Shown here one piece after another: positions 1 through 10,182 of a stretch of DNA of 64,000 nt. The number at the start of each line of letters is the position of its first letter. The stretch's first letter is position 1. The stretch lies in NCBI RefSeq assembly GCF_008806755.1, contig NZ_WAAU01000008.1, positions 694,964 through 758,963 of the forward strand, given 5' to 3'. A model generated the notes under the pieces. That model was not told the origin of the DNA. It made no database searches and worked only from the letters and a program-made list of their open reading frames with translations. The DNA comes from Tenacibaculum aiptasiae (GTDB taxonomy: Bacteria; Bacteroidota; Bacteroidia; Flavobacteriales; Flavobacteriaceae). A program made the position numbers and the translations under genes.

Positions 1-787
1 TATCTGCTTCATTTAATAAAAGGTTTAAATCTTTTGGATTGGCTTTTCTAGCTTCTGCCAAAGCAGTAATTGCTTCATCAGTTTTACCTTGTTCCTTCAA
101 TATTAAAGCTATATTTTTAACTATAGTAGCAGTCTTAGATTCAGACATTTTATCTTGAGGCTTAATATATTCTTTAGTTTTAACACCTAAATCTCTTTGA
201 ACTTTAGATCCTAAATTCACAACTTTTCCTGTTGCTTTATTTGTTGCTAAATATTGTACTTCAATTCCTGTGTACCCAATTTTTCTTAATTGTTTATAGT
301 ACTTTATAGCTGCATCATAATCTTTAGCTTGTGAAGCTGAGATTGCTGCATTATAAACAAAAGAAGTGTCTGTTGGACTTAATACATATGTTAAATAAAA
401 ATTATCGGCTGCGTTTTTATAATCTTTCTTATTATTATATAAATCAATCGCTTTTTTTGAAACCTCTTGAATCATTTGATTTAATAATGGTTTAGCATCT
501 TCAGTATACTTGGTTTTACCCATAGCTAATAAAGCATTTAAAGCATCTGCCGCATTCTTGTAATCTTTCTTAGTTGCAAAAGCTTTACCTTTTAAGAAAT
601 AAAATTTAGACTTATACTTATCTTCTCCATTCATCATTAAATCTCCCTCGATAGAGTTTAATATTGAGATTGCATTATTAAAATCTTGTTTTTTTATTGC
701 TTTCTCAGCGGCTTTTAACTCAGATTTCTGTGCCATTAATCCTAATGACAATAATCCTAATGAAAGAGTTAATATTTGTTTTTTCAT
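1..787 (-). CDS. Tetratricopeptide repeat secreted protein (partial, C-terminus beyond the window)
   Basis: The gene starts at 787 and runs off the left edge, so only about 262 codons are visible. The protein begins with a signal peptide (MKKQILTLSLGLLSLGLMAQ) and continues with alternating helical units typical of TPRs: phrases such as KKQDFNNAISILNSI, KKDYKNAADALNALL and KDYDAAIKYYKQLRKIGY recur, each about 34 residues apart. It should be a periplasmic or surface-exposed protein-interaction scaffold. It lies 16 bp downstream of gyrA on the same strand and is probably cotranscribed with it. The exact role is not known. I am confident of the reading frame and the TPR fold, not of a function. 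Confidence 0.85.
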   Translation of the reverse strand, partial: MKKQILTLSLGLLSLGLMAQKSELKAAEKAIKKQDFNNAISILNSIEGDLMMNGEDKYKSKFYFLKGKAFATKKDYKNAADALNALLAMGKTKYTEDAKPLLNQMIQEVSKKAIDLYNNKKDYKNAADNFYLTYVLSPTDTSFVYNAAISASQAKDYDAAIKYYKQLRKIGYTGIEVQYLATNKATGKVVNLGSKVQRDLGVKTKEYIKPQDKMSESKTATIVKNIALILKEQGKTDEAITALAEARKANPKDLNLLLNEAD

Positions 788-803
788 TTTTAATCTAGTT
801 TAT

Positions 804-3308
804 TTATTGTTGTTCTTGACTTTCGTTTGATTCTTGATTTTCAATTTCCATGCCATTTTCATCTTCTTCTTTTTCATGCATTACTTTTGCTACGGCAGCT
901 ATACTATCTTTACCTTTAATGTTAATCAATCTAACTCCTTGTGTTGCACGTCCCATAACACGTAAATCTTCAACAGCCAAACGAATAGTAAGTCCTGATT
1001 TATTAATAATCATTAAATCATTCGAATCATCAACATTTTTAATAGCTACTAATTCTCCTGTTTTTTCTGATATATTTAAAGTTTTAACTCCTTTTCCTCC
1101 ACGGTTGGTAATGCGATAATCTTCTAATTTAGATCGTTTTCCATATCCTTTTTCAGAAACTACTAAGATATTACTATCCATATCGTTTACTGCAACCATA
1201 CCTACAACTTCATCATTCTCATGCATTAGAGTAATTCCTCTTACTCCAGATGCAGTTCTTCCCATTGGTCTAGTTTTAGCTTCTTCAAATCGAATTGATT
1301 TACCAGATTTTAATGCTAACATTACTTGGCTATCACCCGTAGTTAACTTTGCTTCTAATAATTCATCACCTTCTTTAATTGTAATCGCGTTGATACCATT
1401 TGTTCTTGGACGTGAATATTGCTCTAAAGGAGTCTTTTTTACCTGACCTCTCTTAGTTGCCATGATCACATAGTGACTATTAATATAACTTTCATCTTTT
1501 AAATCTCCAGTAACTAAGAATGCTTTTACTTTATCATCCTGCTCAATATTAATAAGATTTTGGATTGCTCTACCTTTGGTATTCTTTCCTCCTTCTGGAA
1601 TCTCATAAACTCTCATCCAGAATACTTTTCCTTTTTGAGTAAAGAATAACATATACTGGTGGTTTGTTCCTACAAATAAGTGCTCTAAGAAGTCCTCGTT
1701 ACGAGTTGTAGCTCCTTTTTGTCCACGTCCTCCTCTATTTTGAACTTTATATTCGTCTAAATTTGTACGTTTTACATATCCAGCATGAGAAATAGTAACT
1801 ACTACCTTAGAGTTAGGAATCATATCTTCGATTCTCATATCTCCTCCAGCATATTCTATTTCTGAACGACGATCATCTCCATACTTATCTCTAATTTGGA
1901 TTAACTCGTCTTTGATTATTTGATAACGTCTAGATTCATTTGCTAAAATATCCTTTAAATCAGCAATAGTTATCATAATTTCATCGTACTCAGCACGTAA
2001 TTTATCTTGCTCTAGTCCTGTTAACTGACGTAAACGCATTTCTACAATTGCTCTTGCCTGAATTTCTGTCAGTTCAAAACGTTCAATTAATTTCGCTCTT
2101 GCTTCGTCTGCATTACTAGAACCACGAATAATAGCAATTACTTCATCAATATTATCAGAAGCTATGATTAGACCTTCTAAAATATGTGCTCTTGCTTCAG
2201 CTTTCTTTAATTCAAATTCTGTTCTTCGAACAACTACTTCATGTCTGTGCTCAACAAAATGGTGAATTAATTCTTTTAAATTTAATTGCTCTGGACGTCC
2301 ATTTACTAAAGCAATATTATTTACACTAAAAGACGTTTGTAATTGAGTATACTTATATAATTTATTTAAAACGATATTAGGAATTGCATCACGTTTTAAA
2401 ACGTATACAATACGCATTCCTTTTCTATCAGATTCATCACGTATATTCGAAATTCCTTCTAATTTCTTTTCGTTAACTAACTCAGCAGTTTTCTTAATCA
2501 TTTCTGCTTTGTTAACTTGGAAAGGTATTTCAGTTACAACAATACATTCTCTTCCTTTTACTTCTTCAATAGTAGCCTTACCACGCATTACTATACGCCC
2601 ACGACCAGTATGAAAAGCATCACGCACACCATCATAACCGTAGATGATACCTCCAGTTGGAAAATCTGGAGCTTTGATGTGTTGCATTAACTCATCAATT
2701 TCTATATCTCTGTTATCAATATAAGCAACGGTACCATTTACAACTTCTGTTAAGTTGTGAGGCGCCATATTAGTTGCCATACCTACTGCAATTCCAGACG
2801 CTCCATTTACTAATAAATTAGGTATACGAGTTGGTAAAACCGTAGGTTCTTTTAATGTATCATCAAAGTTTAATTTATGATCAACAGTATCTTTTTCAAT
2901 ATCTGCTAACATATCCTCTGATATCTTCTGCATTCTCACCTCCGTATAACGCATTGCTGCAGGACTATCTCCATCTACCGATCCAAAGTTACCTTGTCCA
3001 TCAACCATCATATAACGTACACTCCAATCTTGAGCCATACGCACCATAGAATCGTATACAGATGTATCTCCATGTGGGTGATACTTACCTAATACCTCTC
3101 CTACAATTCTAGCTGATTTCTTATAGGCTCCTGTAGCTTTAATTCCTAATTCATGCATTCCAAATAAAACTCGTCGGTGAACGGGTTTTAAACCGTCTCT
3201 AACATCTGGTAATGCTCTTGATACAATTACTGACATTGAATAATCAATGTAAGCTGATTTCATTTGTTCTTCAATATTGATAGGAATCAACTTTTCGCCA
3301 TCTGCCAT
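804..3308 (-). CDS. gyrA: DNA gyrase subunit A
   Basis: Breakage-reunion subunit of the type II topoisomerase that introduces negative supercoils in an ATP-dependent manner together with GyrB. The 834 residues show the family order: winged-helix/tower region with the quinolone-determining stretch ([14 protein letters not shown], residues 80-93), the catalytic tyrosine in AMRYTEVRM (Tyr121), a coiled-coil domain, and the C-terminal beta-pinwheel starting with the GyrA box [10 protein letters not shown], which separates gyrase from topoisomerase IV. The tail is short and acidic (about 20 residues rich in Glu, Gln and Asn). Position 82, equivalent to E. coli Ser83, is Thr, and position 86 is Asp, so no obvious quinolone-resistance substitution is seen. 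It is followed on the same strand by a TPR gene. Confidence 0.98.
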   Translation of the reverse strand: MADGEKLIPINIEEQMKSAYIDYSMSVIVSRALPDVRDGLKPVHRRVLFGMHELGIKATGAYKKSARIVGEVLGKYHPHGDTSVYDSMVRMAQDWSVRYMMVDGQGNFGSVDGDSPAAMRYTEVRMQKISEDMLADIEKDTVDHKLNFDDTLKEPTVLPTRIPNLLVNGASGIAVGMATNMAPHNLTEVVNGTVAYIDNRDIEIDELMQHIKAPDFPTGGIIYGYDGVRDAFHTGRGRIVMRGKATIEEVKGRECIVVTEIPFQVNKAEMIKKTAELVNEKKLEGISNIRDESDRKGMRIVYVLKRDAIPNIVLNKLYKYTQLQTSFSVNNIALVNGRPEQLNLKELIHHFVEHRHEVVVRRTEFELKKAEARAHILEGLIIASDNIDEVIAIIRGSSNADEARAKLIERFELTEIQARAIVEMRLRQLTGLEQDKLRAEYDEIMITIADLKDILANESRRYQIIKDELIQIRDKYGDDRRSEIEYAGGDMRIEDMIPNSKVVVTISHAGYVKRTNLDEYKVQNRGGRGQKGATTRNEDFLEHLFVGTNHQYMLFFTQKGKVFWMRVYEIPEGGKNTKGRAIQNLINIEQDDKVKAFLVTGDLKDESYINSHYVIMATKRGQVKKTPLEQYSRPRTNGINAITIKEGDELLEAKLTTGDSQVMLALKSGKSIRFEEAKTRPMGRTASGVRGITLMHENDEVVGMVAVNDMDSNILVVSEKGYGKRSKLEDYRITNRGGKGVKTLNISEKTGELVAIKNVDDSNDLMIINKSGLTIRLAVEDLRVMGRATQGVRLINIKGKDSIAAVAKVMHEKEEDENGMEIENQESNESQEQQ

Positions 3309-3603
3309 ATATTTTCTTTTAAAATATTAGTACTCATTTTCGTCAAAAAAGTGAATTTTACACTTGATAAAACCCACTTCTAAAATACAGTTAAACAAAC
3401 CGTATTTTCTAAAACATTGCAAGATACTACAATACCTATTTATACACAAAAAATATCTTTATTCTTTTACCTATATTTATTAACAATTTTTATCACTCTT
3501 TTAAAAAAAACATGACAAGAATAACTTTTTAAAACTATTGGCATCTTTTTTGTATTTTTAAAGAAAAAAACTTACTAACTTTACACAGATACAAATAAAA
3601 TTT
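3309..3603. other. Divergent intergenic region gyrA/clpC
   Basis: These 295 bases separate the divergently transcribed gyrA and clpC. The sequence is very AT-rich. A candidate clpC promoter sits at its right end. I did not find a convincing TAnnTTTG box for gyrA on the minus strand, nor any small gene or structured RNA. Confidence 0.5.
3549..3583 (+). promoter_or_regulatory. Candidate promoter of clpC
   Basis: A TTTG at 3549-3552 and a TAACTTTA at 3576-3583 resemble the Bacteroidetes -33 (TTTG) and -7 (TAnnTTTG) elements. The last base of the -7 box deviates and the 23-bp spacing is at the long end of what is known. The predicted start would leave a 5' leader of about 15 nt before the ATG at 3604. 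Confidence 0.4.
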
Positions 3604-6156
3604 ATGGACGATAATTTTTCACCACAAGTTAGAGATGTAATTACTTTCAGTAAAGAAGAAGCCTTAAGATTAGGTCATGACTTTATTGGAACTGAACATC
3701 TATTGTTAGGTTTGATAAGGAAAGGAGACGGAAAAGCCATCGAAATATTAACTACTTTCGATGTGGATTTAGATTTGGTACGTAATAAATTAGAAAAATT
3801 AAATCCTACGACCCCTTATGTAGCTAACGTAGAAAAGAAAAGTTTGCATCTTACTAGACAAGCAGAGAAAGCTATAAAAACTACATTTTTAGAAGCAAAG
3901 TTATACCAAAGTAACTCTATAAATACTGCACATTTATTATTATGTATTTTACGTAATGAAAACGACCCTACAACGAAGTTACTTCAAAAGTATGATGTAG
4001 ATTATGAACAAGCTAAGGCTTTATATAAACAACTACATGTTGAAGATAATTACTTATCTCCTATGGCAGAAACACCTTCTGATGATGAATTTTCTGAAGA
4101 AAAGTCAAATCCATACGGACAACAACCTTCTAAAGGAAAACAACCTAAAAAATCTAAAACACCAGTTTTAGATAATTTTGGTCGTGATTTAACAGCATTA
4201 GCTATTAGTGGTAAATTAGATCCTGTTGTTGGACGTATTAAAGAAATTGAGCGTGTTTCTCAAATTTTAAGTAGAAGAAAGAAAAATAATCCAATGTTAA
4301 TTGGAGAGCCTGGTGTTGGTAAGTCTGCTATTGCCGAAGGACTAGCTCTTAGAATAGTAAACAGAAAGGTTTCTAGAATTTTATTCGATAAACGTATTGT
4401 TTCTCTTGATTTAGCAAGTTTAGTTGCTGGAACAAAATACAGAGGTCAATTTGAGGAAAGAATGAAAGCCTTAATGAACGAACTTGAAAAAAATGATGAC
4501 ATCATTTTATTCATTGATGAAATTCATACAATTGTTGGTGCTGGTGGAGCTACTGGATCACTAGATGCTTCAAACATGTTAAAACCTGCTTTAGCAAGAG
4601 GTGAAATCCAATGTATTGGTGCTACTACTCTAGATGAATATAGAACTAATATTGAAAAAGACGGTGCATTAGAACGTCGTTTCCAAAAAGTAATTGTCGA
4701 TCCTACTACTGTAGAAGAAACTGTTCAAATTTTACACAACATAAAAGGTAAATACGAAGCGCATCACCACGTTGATTTTACAGACGAAGCAATTGAAGCT
4801 TGTGTAAAGTTAACCAATCGTTATATGACTGATAGGTTTCTTCCAGACAAGGCTATTGATGCTTTAGATGAAGCTGGATCTAGGATTCACATTACAAATA
4901 TTGTTGTTCCTCAACAAATTTTAGAGTTAGAATCTAAGCTAGATGAAATCCGCGAACGCAAAACAAAGGCTGTAAGCGGTCAAAAATACGAAGAGGCAGC
5001 TAAGCTTAGAGATGACGAGAAAAACATAGAAACAGCATTAGAATCAGCTCAAAACCAATGGGAAGAGGATTCCAAACTACATAGAGAAACTGTTACTGAA
5101 GATAATGTAGCTGAAGTAGTATCAATGATGACAGGAATTCCTGTAAATCGTGTAGCTGAAGCTGAGAGTAATCGTTTAGCCGATCTTCCTAACTTAATTA
5201 AAGGAAAAGTAATTGGTCAAGACGAAGCTGTTGCTAAAGTTGTTAAAGCTATACAACGTAACCGAGTTGGATTGAAAGATCCTAACAAACCCATTGGTTC
5301 ATTTATTTTCCTTGGATCAACTGGTGTTGGAAAAACTCAATTAGCAAAAATATTAGCACGTGAGTTATTTGACTCTGACGATTCGTTAATCAGAATTGAT
5401 ATGAGTGAGTATATGGAAAAGTTTGCTATTTCTAGACTTATCGGGGCACCTCCAGGATATGTAGGATATGAAGAAGGTGGACAATTAACTGAAAAAGTTC
5501 GTCGTAAACCTTATTCTGTAATTCTTTTAGATGAAATCGAAAAAGCACATCCAGATGTTTTCAATATGCTTTTACAAGTTTTAGATGATGGACATATTAC
5601 AGACAGTCTTGGTAGAAAGATTGATTTTAGAAACACTATTATAATAATGACATCTAATATTGGTGCTCGTAAAGTAAAAGAATTTGGTGCTGGTGTTGGT
5701 TTTGGCACTACTTCTAAGAAAGATCAAGAAGATGCTCATGCTAAGAGTATTATTGAAGGAGCTTTAAAAAAGTCATTTGCACCTGAATTCTTAAATCGTA
5801 TTGATGATGTTATCATCTTCAACTCTCTAGAACGTAAAGACATTCATAATATTATCGATATTGAATTAGATAAACTATTAAAACGTATTGCTGACTTAGG
5901 TTACAATTTAACTTTAAGCGAAAAAGCTAAAGATTATATCGCTGACAAAGGTTATGATAAACAATACGGAGCAAGGCCTTTAAAAAGAGCTATTCAAAAA
6001 TATATTGAAGACTCTTTAGCTGAAGAGATTGTAAACTCTAAACTAGATGAAGGTGATTCTATCTTTATGGATTTAGATGAAAAAGACAATAAACTTGTCA
6101 TTAAAATCGAAAAAGGTGATAAACCTGAAGAATCTAGAACAGAAATAGATGAATAA
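3604..6156 (+). CDS. clpC: ATP-dependent Clp protease ATP-binding subunit ClpC (class I Hsp100)
   Basis: AAA+ unfoldase that feeds substrates into ClpP and takes part in cytoplasmic protein quality control. Domains in order: two Clp-N repeats (about residues 1-145), an acidic/basic linker, AAA1 with Walker A GEPGVGKS (234-241) and Walker B LFIDEIH, a UVR motif ([18 protein letters not shown], about 457-474), AAA2 with Walker A GSTGVGKT (571-578), the pore motif [14 protein letters not shown], and the ClpB D2-small domain. At 850 residues it has the usual ClpC length. The UVR motif is what distinguishes it from ClpB and ClpA. It is monocistronic, transcribed divergently from gyrA and closed by a clear intrinsic terminator. 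Confidence 0.97.
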   Translation: MDDNFSPQVRDVITFSKEEALRLGHDFIGTEHLLLGLIRKGDGKAIEILTTFDVDLDLVRNKLEKLNPTTPYVANVEKKSLHLTRQAEKAIKTTFLEAKLYQSNSINTAHLLLCILRNENDPTTKLLQKYDVDYEQAKALYKQLHVEDNYLSPMAETPSDDEFSEEKSNPYGQQPSKGKQPKKSKTPVLDNFGRDLTALAISGKLDPVVGRIKEIERVSQILSRRKKNNPMLIGEPGVGKSAIAEGLALRIVNRKVSRILFDKRIVSLDLASLVAGTKYRGQFEERMKALMNELEKNDDIILFIDEIHTIVGAGGATGSLDASNMLKPALARGEIQCIGATTLDEYRTNIEKDGALERRFQKVIVDPTTVEETVQILHNIKGKYEAHHHVDFTDEAIEACVKLTNRYMTDRFLPDKAIDALDEAGSRIHITNIVVPQQILELESKLDEIRERKTKAVSGQKYEEAAKLRDDEKNIETALESAQNQWEEDSKLHRETVTEDNVAEVVSMMTGIPVNRVAEAESNRLADLPNLIKGKVIGQDEAVAKVVKAIQRNRVGLKDPNKPIGSFIFLGSTGVGKTQLAKILARELFDSDDSLIRIDMSEYMEKFAISRLIGAPPGYVGYEEGGQLTEKVRRKPYSVILLDEIEKAHPDVFNMLLQVLDDGHITDSLGRKIDFRNTIIIMTSNIGARKVKEFGAGVGFGTTSKKDQEDAHAKSIIEGALKKSFAPEFLNRIDDVIIFNSLERKDIHNIIDIELDKLLKRIADLGYNLTLSEKAKDYIADKGYDKQYGARPLKRAIQKYIEDSLAEEIVNSKLDEGDSIFMDLDEKDNKLVIKIEKGDKPEESRTEIDE

Positions 6157-6170
6157 TATTTTCCTAAAAA

Positions 6171-6200
6171 AACCTAAGTTAAATTACTTAGGTTTTTTTA
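6171..6200 (+). terminator. Intrinsic terminator of clpC
   Basis: A 9-bp stem AACCTAAGT/ACTTAGGTT (6171-6179 and 6186-6194) with a 6-nt loop is followed directly by a run of T. It lies 15 bp after the clpC stop codon. Confidence 0.85.
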
Positions 6201-6381
6201 TACTTTCTCTTTATATGCAAAGAAAAACAGTATGTTCTTTCCTTTTTTAAAAGCACAAATTAAACTAACTTATCTGTTTAATTTATTTTAAAAAATTAAC
6301 AAAGCCATACCTAAAAAACTTTTAAAATCAAACTTTTAAATCGTAAAATATTTTTTATATTTTATTTTTTTTGTTAAAATC

Positions 6382-6412
6382 TTTGATAAAAAAACTAAAA
6401 AAACTAACTTCG
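6382..6412 (+). promoter_or_regulatory. Promoter of the thioredoxin-like lipoprotein gene
   Basis: TTTG at 6382-6385, a 19-bp spacer, then TAACTTCG at 6405-6412 (one mismatch to TAnnTTTG). This matches the Bacteroidetes primary-sigma promoter well. The remaining stretch between clpC and this promoter (about 6201-6380) is AT-rich and shows nothing else. Confidence 0.55.
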
Positions 6413-6440
6413 ACGCCTTATTCACCTTAAAAACTAAACA

Positions 6441-7838
6441 ATGAAAAGAATAGTACTTTTAGCCCTCATAGGAGTTACCATAATTTCATGTACAAAAGAA
6501 AAACCTGTAAAAGATTATTTAATTTTATCAGGAAAAATTGAAAATTATAAAAAACGAGATGTTACTTTAGAAGGCTTCAATTTTAACAAGAAAATAAAAT
6601 TCGACAAGAAGACTGGTACTTTCTCAGACACAATACGAATTGATAGAAACGGAAACTACACTTTAAGAACTAACAAAAAACACTTTAACTTATACCTTAA
6701 CGATACTGTAAATACAGGAATTGTTTTTGATTATAAAAAAGGAGATCCTAGCAACTTTAATGGAAAGTTTGAAGGAACTAATGAAAAAATCAATACATAC
6801 TTCGTTAAAAAAAGAGCAAAGTTTCCAGAAATATTAATAAATGCAAATGAACTTTTCTCATTAGAAGAAGGAGAGTTTTTAGATAGAATGGATGAGTATA
6901 AAGATGCTTTAACTGAATTATCTATTTCTAGTAATTTGCCAGCTGACTTTCTTAAAAACGAAGTTAGAAATATAGATTACGAATATTTAAGAAACTTAAA
7001 CAACTACCAAGATTACCATAGAACTTTAACTGGGAATTCGGATTTTGTTGTTTCTGAAGATTTCCCGAACCCTACAGAAAACTTTAATTTTAGTAGTGGA
7101 TATGATTACATGAATTCATATTCATACAGAAAAATGCTTTTAGAATTATTAGACCTGAAAGCTAAAGAGAAGAACAAAGACGGTGAAGATTATTACTTAA
7201 CTTACTTGGAAACTGTTCAGACAGAAGTTAACGATTCAATTGCTAAAAACGATTTATTATACACTAGTGCTAAAAACAGTATTACCTATACTGATAATTT
7301 AAAAGAGTTCTATAATAAGTTCATGGCTTACTCTACAAATAAGAAACATAAAGATGAAGTATCTAAAAGTTACAACATCTTAAAAACAACTGCCAAAGGA
7401 CAACCAGCTCCTAAATTTGAAAATTTCAAAAATTATAATGGAGGTACTACTTCTTTAGACGACTTATTAGGTAAAGGAAAATACTTATACATTGATGTTT
7501 GGGCTACTTGGTGTGCTTTCTGTAAAAGAGAAATTCCTTTATTAAAAAGATTAGAAGAAGAATATCACGGAAAAAACATTGAATTTGTTAGTATTAGTGT
7601 TGATGATAGAAGAGACTTTGAAAAATGGAAGCAAACTATTGTTGACCGAGAAATGACTGGAATACAATTATTCAGCGGAAAAAAACAAGACGATTTAGAG
7701 TGGGCTCAAAAATTCTTAATCAAAGGATTACCTAAGTTTATCCTTATTGATCCTGATGGAAAAATTGTAAACCCTAATGCTCCTGCTCCATCACAAGGAG
7801 AAAAATTAATCAAAATATTTGATGATTTAGGAGTTTAA
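6441..7838 (+). CDS. Thioredoxin-like (TlpA/ResA-type) disulfide reductase lipoprotein
   Basis: Predicted envelope lipoprotein of 465 residues: a short signal with lipobox IISC puts the lipidated cysteine at residue 17. The N-terminal two thirds carry a DUF4369-like beta region followed by a long helical part. The C-terminal part (from about residue 330) is a TlpA/ResA-type thioredoxin fold with the redox motif WCAFC (Cys358 and Cys361), and the cis-proline expected before the last strands (GLPKFILID). Such proteins reduce or isomerise disulfides in exported proteins, with electrons from a CcdA/DsbD-like partner that is not in this window. It is a single-gene unit with its own promoter and terminator. 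Confidence 0.85.
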   Translation: MKRIVLLALIGVTIISCTKEKPVKDYLILSGKIENYKKRDVTLEGFNFNKKIKFDKKTGTFSDTIRIDRNGNYTLRTNKKHFNLYLNDTVNTGIVFDYKKGDPSNFNGKFEGTNEKINTYFVKKRAKFPEILINANELFSLEEGEFLDRMDEYKDALTELSISSNLPADFLKNEVRNIDYEYLRNLNNYQDYHRTLTGNSDFVVSEDFPNPTENFNFSSGYDYMNSYSYRKMLLELLDLKAKEKNKDGEDYYLTYLETVQTEVNDSIAKNDLLYTSAKNSITYTDNLKEFYNKFMAYSTNKKHKDEVSKSYNILKTTAKGQPAPKFENFKNYNGGTTSLDDLLGKGKYLYIDVWATWCAFCKREIPLLKRLEEEYHGKNIEFVSISVDDRRDFEKWKQTIVDREMTGIQLFSGKKQDDLEWAQKFLIKGLPKFILIDPDGKIVNPNAPAPSQGEKLIKIFDDLGV

Positions 7839-7856
7839 AAAATTCTTTTCACCATA

Positions 7857-7888
7857 AAAAAAACCGCTATTAAGCGGTTTTTTTTATA
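7857..7888. terminator. Bidirectional terminator between convergent genes
   Basis: The stem AAACCGCT/AGCGGTTT (7861-7868 and 7873-7880) with a 4-nt loop is flanked by A-runs on the left and T-runs on the right, so it can end both the lipoprotein gene and the convergent AIM24-family gene. Confidence 0.85.
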
Positions 7889-7905
7889 TCTCTCATTTAT
7901 TGTAA

Positions 7906-8706
7906 TTAAAACCTATTATCTCCATCAATAATATCACCTAAGCCTCCTAAAATACTCCCTTCACCTTTATCTCCTCTTCCTGTTTGTGGAGCCATAGCTA
8001 ATACTCTACCTGCTAATCTACTAAATGGTAATGATTGAATATAAACAGTTCCCGGTCCTTTAAGCGTAGCAAAAAATAAACCTTCACCACCAAAAACTGT
8101 ATTTTTAATTCCTCCTACAAATTCAATGTCATAATCAACATCTTGAGTGAAACCAACAATACAACCAGTATCTACTTTTAAGACTTCTCCTGGTTGCAAT
8201 ACCTTTTTTGCCATTGTTCCTCCAGCATGTACAAATGCCATACCATCACCTTCCAATTTCTCCATAATAAAACCTTCACCTCCAAACAAACCTCTTCCTA
8301 AACGTTTTGAAAATTCTATACCTATAGAAACTCCTTTAGCAGCACATAAAAAAGCATCTTTTTGGCAAATGAACTTACCATTATATTCAGTCAAATCAAT
8401 TGGAATAATTTTTCCTGGATAAGGAGATGCAAATGAAACTTGTTTCTTTCCTTGACCATCATTAGTAAAAACAGTCATAAACAAACTTTCTCCAGTTAAA
8501 ATTCTTTTTCCAGCAGAAAATATTTTTCCCAATAAACCTTTTTCTTGGTTTGAACCATCACCAAAAATAGTATTCATTTTAATTGCTGAATCCATCATCA
8601 TAAAACTTCCAGCTTCCGCTACCACGCCTTCTTGAGGATCTAATTCAATTTCTACATATTGCATTTCTTCTCCAAAAATGCGGTAATCTATTTCATGTGC
8701 ATTCAT
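7906..8706 (-). CDS. AIM24 family protein (TIGR00266)
   Basis: 266 residues with the hallmarks of the TIGR00266/AIM24 family: an N-terminal [19 protein letters not shown] segment, a central [18 protein letters not shown] segment and repeated glycine-rich turns ([37 protein letters not shown]) of a double-stranded beta-helix fold. The family includes the yeast mitochondrial protein Aim24, but its bacterial role is not established. It seems to form a two-gene unit with the DUF4442 gene upstream (75 bp gap). The fold assignment is firm; the function is unknown. Confidence 0.85.
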   Translation of the reverse strand: MNAHEIDYRIFGEEMQYVEIELDPQEGVVAEAGSFMMMDSAIKMNTIFGDGSNQEKGLLGKIFSAGKRILTGESLFMTVFTNDGQGKKQVSFASPYPGKIIPIDLTEYNGKFICQKDAFLCAAKGVSIGIEFSKRLGRGLFGGEGFIMEKLEGDGMAFVHAGGTMAKKVLQPGEVLKVDTGCIVGFTQDVDYDIEFVGGIKNTVFGGEGLFFATLKGPGTVYIQSLPFSRLAGRVLAMAPQTGRGDKGEGSILGGLGDIIDGDNRF

Positions 8707-8781
8707 AAGTATTTTGTTTAATTAATCTATTTATTAGAATAATGTTTCTCTTTTTTGTTACACTCTAATTTTAAAATAAGA

Positions 8782-9237
8782 TTAATTTTTCACTTTTAAA
8801 CTCCATTCAAATTCAAATTTAGAAACAGAAACACCTTCCTTATTAATTCCTTCAGAAGTAACTAAAACCGTTTGCCCCTCTCCTGTTTCAACAGATTTTT
8901 GAATTGCTTTTTCTATTGCCAAACCATCATTACATTCAAATCTAATTTTTCCTGTTGCCTTTTTAGTAAAAGTTGCATTCATATTGGTAACTAACATTGA
9001 AACTTTTTTTCCTGAGTTATCAATTGCTTGCATTACCAAAATACCAGTAGATAGTTCTGCTGCCATTCCTTGAACCGCCCAAAACATACTTTTAAATGGG
9101 TTTTGATTAATCCATTTATGCTTAACTCCTACCAGAGATTTTTCATTAGAAATTGATTTTACCCTTATTCCACATAAATATGCAGATGGTAATTTGAATA
9201 ATGTAAAAAAATTAATTTTTCGAGGTGTAAACTTCAT
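8782..9237 (-). CDS. DUF4442 domain protein, hotdog-fold thioesterase-like
   Basis: About 151 residues matching the DUF4442 pattern: basic N-terminus, then FTLFKLPSAYLCGIRVKSI and the WINQNPFKSMFWAVQGMAAE stretch that corresponds to the hotdog central helix, followed by beta strands. Related to PaaI/YiiD-like acyl-CoA thioesterases, but the substrate is unknown. I take the ATG at 9237 as the start; the reading frame stays open to a TTG at 9258, which would only add seven residues of poor composition. It lies upstream of and on the same strand as the AIM24-family gene. Confidence 0.8.
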   Translation of the reverse strand: MKFTPRKINFFTLFKLPSAYLCGIRVKSISNEKSLVGVKHKWINQNPFKSMFWAVQGMAAELSTGILVMQAIDNSGKKVSMLVTNMNATFTKKATGKIRFECNDGLAIEKAIQKSVETGEGQTVLVTSEGINKEGVSVSKFEFEWSLKVKN

Positions 9238-9323
9238 TTTATCAGTATTTACAGGCAATTTACAGCTTTTTTGTTAAAAAAACTCATGATTTCAAATGTT
9301 AAATTTTGTTAAATTTTAGTACT

Positions 9324-9360
9324 ATGTATTGCATAATACCTTTTAAAAGATATATATTTG
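9324..9360 (+). promoter_or_regulatory. Promoter of the DUF4870-PadR-PspC operon with candidate operator
   Basis: ATTG/TTG at 9329-9331 and TATATTTG at 9353-9360, 21 bp apart, fit the Bacteroidetes -33/-7 consensus. The -33 region lies in an imperfect palindrome (TATG-TATT-GCATA, 9323-9335), and ACTATG at 9321-9326 is matched by CATAGT just after the -7 box. Because the operon encodes a PadR repressor, these dyads are candidates for its own binding site. That is an inference. Confidence 0.55.
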
Positions 9361-9391
9361 CATAGTCAAGTATTATATAATTCATTTTATT

Positions 9392-9820
9392 ATGCAACAG
9401 AACAAAGAAAATACCAATGCTTTTTTAATACATATATCAGCTTTCGCAGGATACTTTTTCCCGTTAGGAAGTATTATTACTCCTTTAATTTTATGGCAAA
9501 CCTTAAAAGAAAGAAGTACATTTTTAGATAATCATGGAAAAGAAGCAGTCAATTTTAACATAAGCTTCGGCTTATATATTTTTATACTAAGTGCTTCATT
9601 CTTCTCTTTCTTCTTTGGAAACTTTATAGATATTTTTAGAGGAATCGATGTAGATTTTGGCGGACATCATTCCTACGACGGTCTTTTTGGTTTCATTGGA
9701 ATAGCATCATTAGTAAGTATCGTAACACTTATCAAAATTGCCTTAATTATTATTGCGGCAATGAAAGCTAACAAAGGAGAGGAATACAAGTATCCTTTTA
9801 CAATTAATTTTATAAAATAA
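9392..9820 (+). CDS. DUF4870 domain membrane protein
   Basis: Small integral membrane protein of 142 residues with three to four hydrophobic segments. It shows the DUF4870 signature: HISAFAGYFFPLGSIITPLI, then DNHGKEAVNFNISF, and a C-terminal KANKGEEYKYPFTINFIK. Function is unknown; the family is often found beside PspC/PadR genes in Bacteroidetes, as here. It is the first gene of a four-gene operon (17 bp to padR). The close link with PspC suggests a role in membrane stress, which remains an inference. Confidence 0.85.
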   Translation: MQQNKENTNAFLIHISAFAGYFFPLGSIITPLILWQTLKERSTFLDNHGKEAVNFNISFGLYIFILSASFFSFFFGNFIDIFRGIDVDFGGHHSYDGLFGFIGIASLVSIVTLIKIALIIIAAMKANKGEEYKYPFTINFIK

Positions 9821-9837
9821 CCTATAAACCGCATTAC

Positions 9838-10182
9838 ATGAAGATAGAAAATACAAAAGCACAAATGCGCAAAGGTGTTTTAGAGTATTGCATCTTATCT
9901 ATTTTACAAAAAGGAGACGCATACACATCTGAAATACTTTCAACCTTAAAAGGTGCAGAAATGATTGTGGTTGAAGGAACTATTTATCCGTTATTAACTC
10001 GCTTAAAAAATGCAGGATTATTAACATATAGATGGGAAGAATCAACCTCTGGACCACCAAGAAAATACTATGTTTTAACAGAAAACGGTGGGATGTTCTT
10101 AAAAGAATTAGACAAAACATGGAATAATTTAGTAAATGCAGTAAGCCAAGTAACAAGTACAAAATCAACTAAAAATGAATAA
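9838..10182 (+). CDS. PadR family transcriptional regulator
   Basis: 114 residues forming a PadR-type winged helix: LEYCILSILQKGDAYTSEIL (first helices), EGTIYPLLTRLKNAGLLTYRW (recognition helix and wing, with the characteristic GTIYPLLTRLK), and PPRKYYVLTENG (beta wing), followed by a dimerisation helix. It has the short PadR-s2 length. The gene overlaps the following pspC-like gene by 8 bp, so the two are translationally coupled. It probably represses its own operon, since palindromic elements sit in the operon promoter around 9321-9366. Confidence 0.92.
   Translation: MKIENTKAQMRKGVLEYCILSILQKGDAYTSEILSTLKGAEMIVVEGTIYPLLTRLKNAGLLTYRWEESTSGPPRKYYVLTENGGMFLKELDKTWNNLVNAVSQVTSTKSTKNE

Noticed and set aside
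2855..3049. Open frame opposite gyrA, and many other 60-110-codon frames opposite real genes
   Set aside because: They overlap well supported genes fully and have the composition of reverse-frame translation.
9238..9258. TTG at 9258 as the start of the DUF4442 gene
   Set aside because: The ATG at 9237 fits the family N-terminus; TTG is used elsewhere here only where no ATG is possible.
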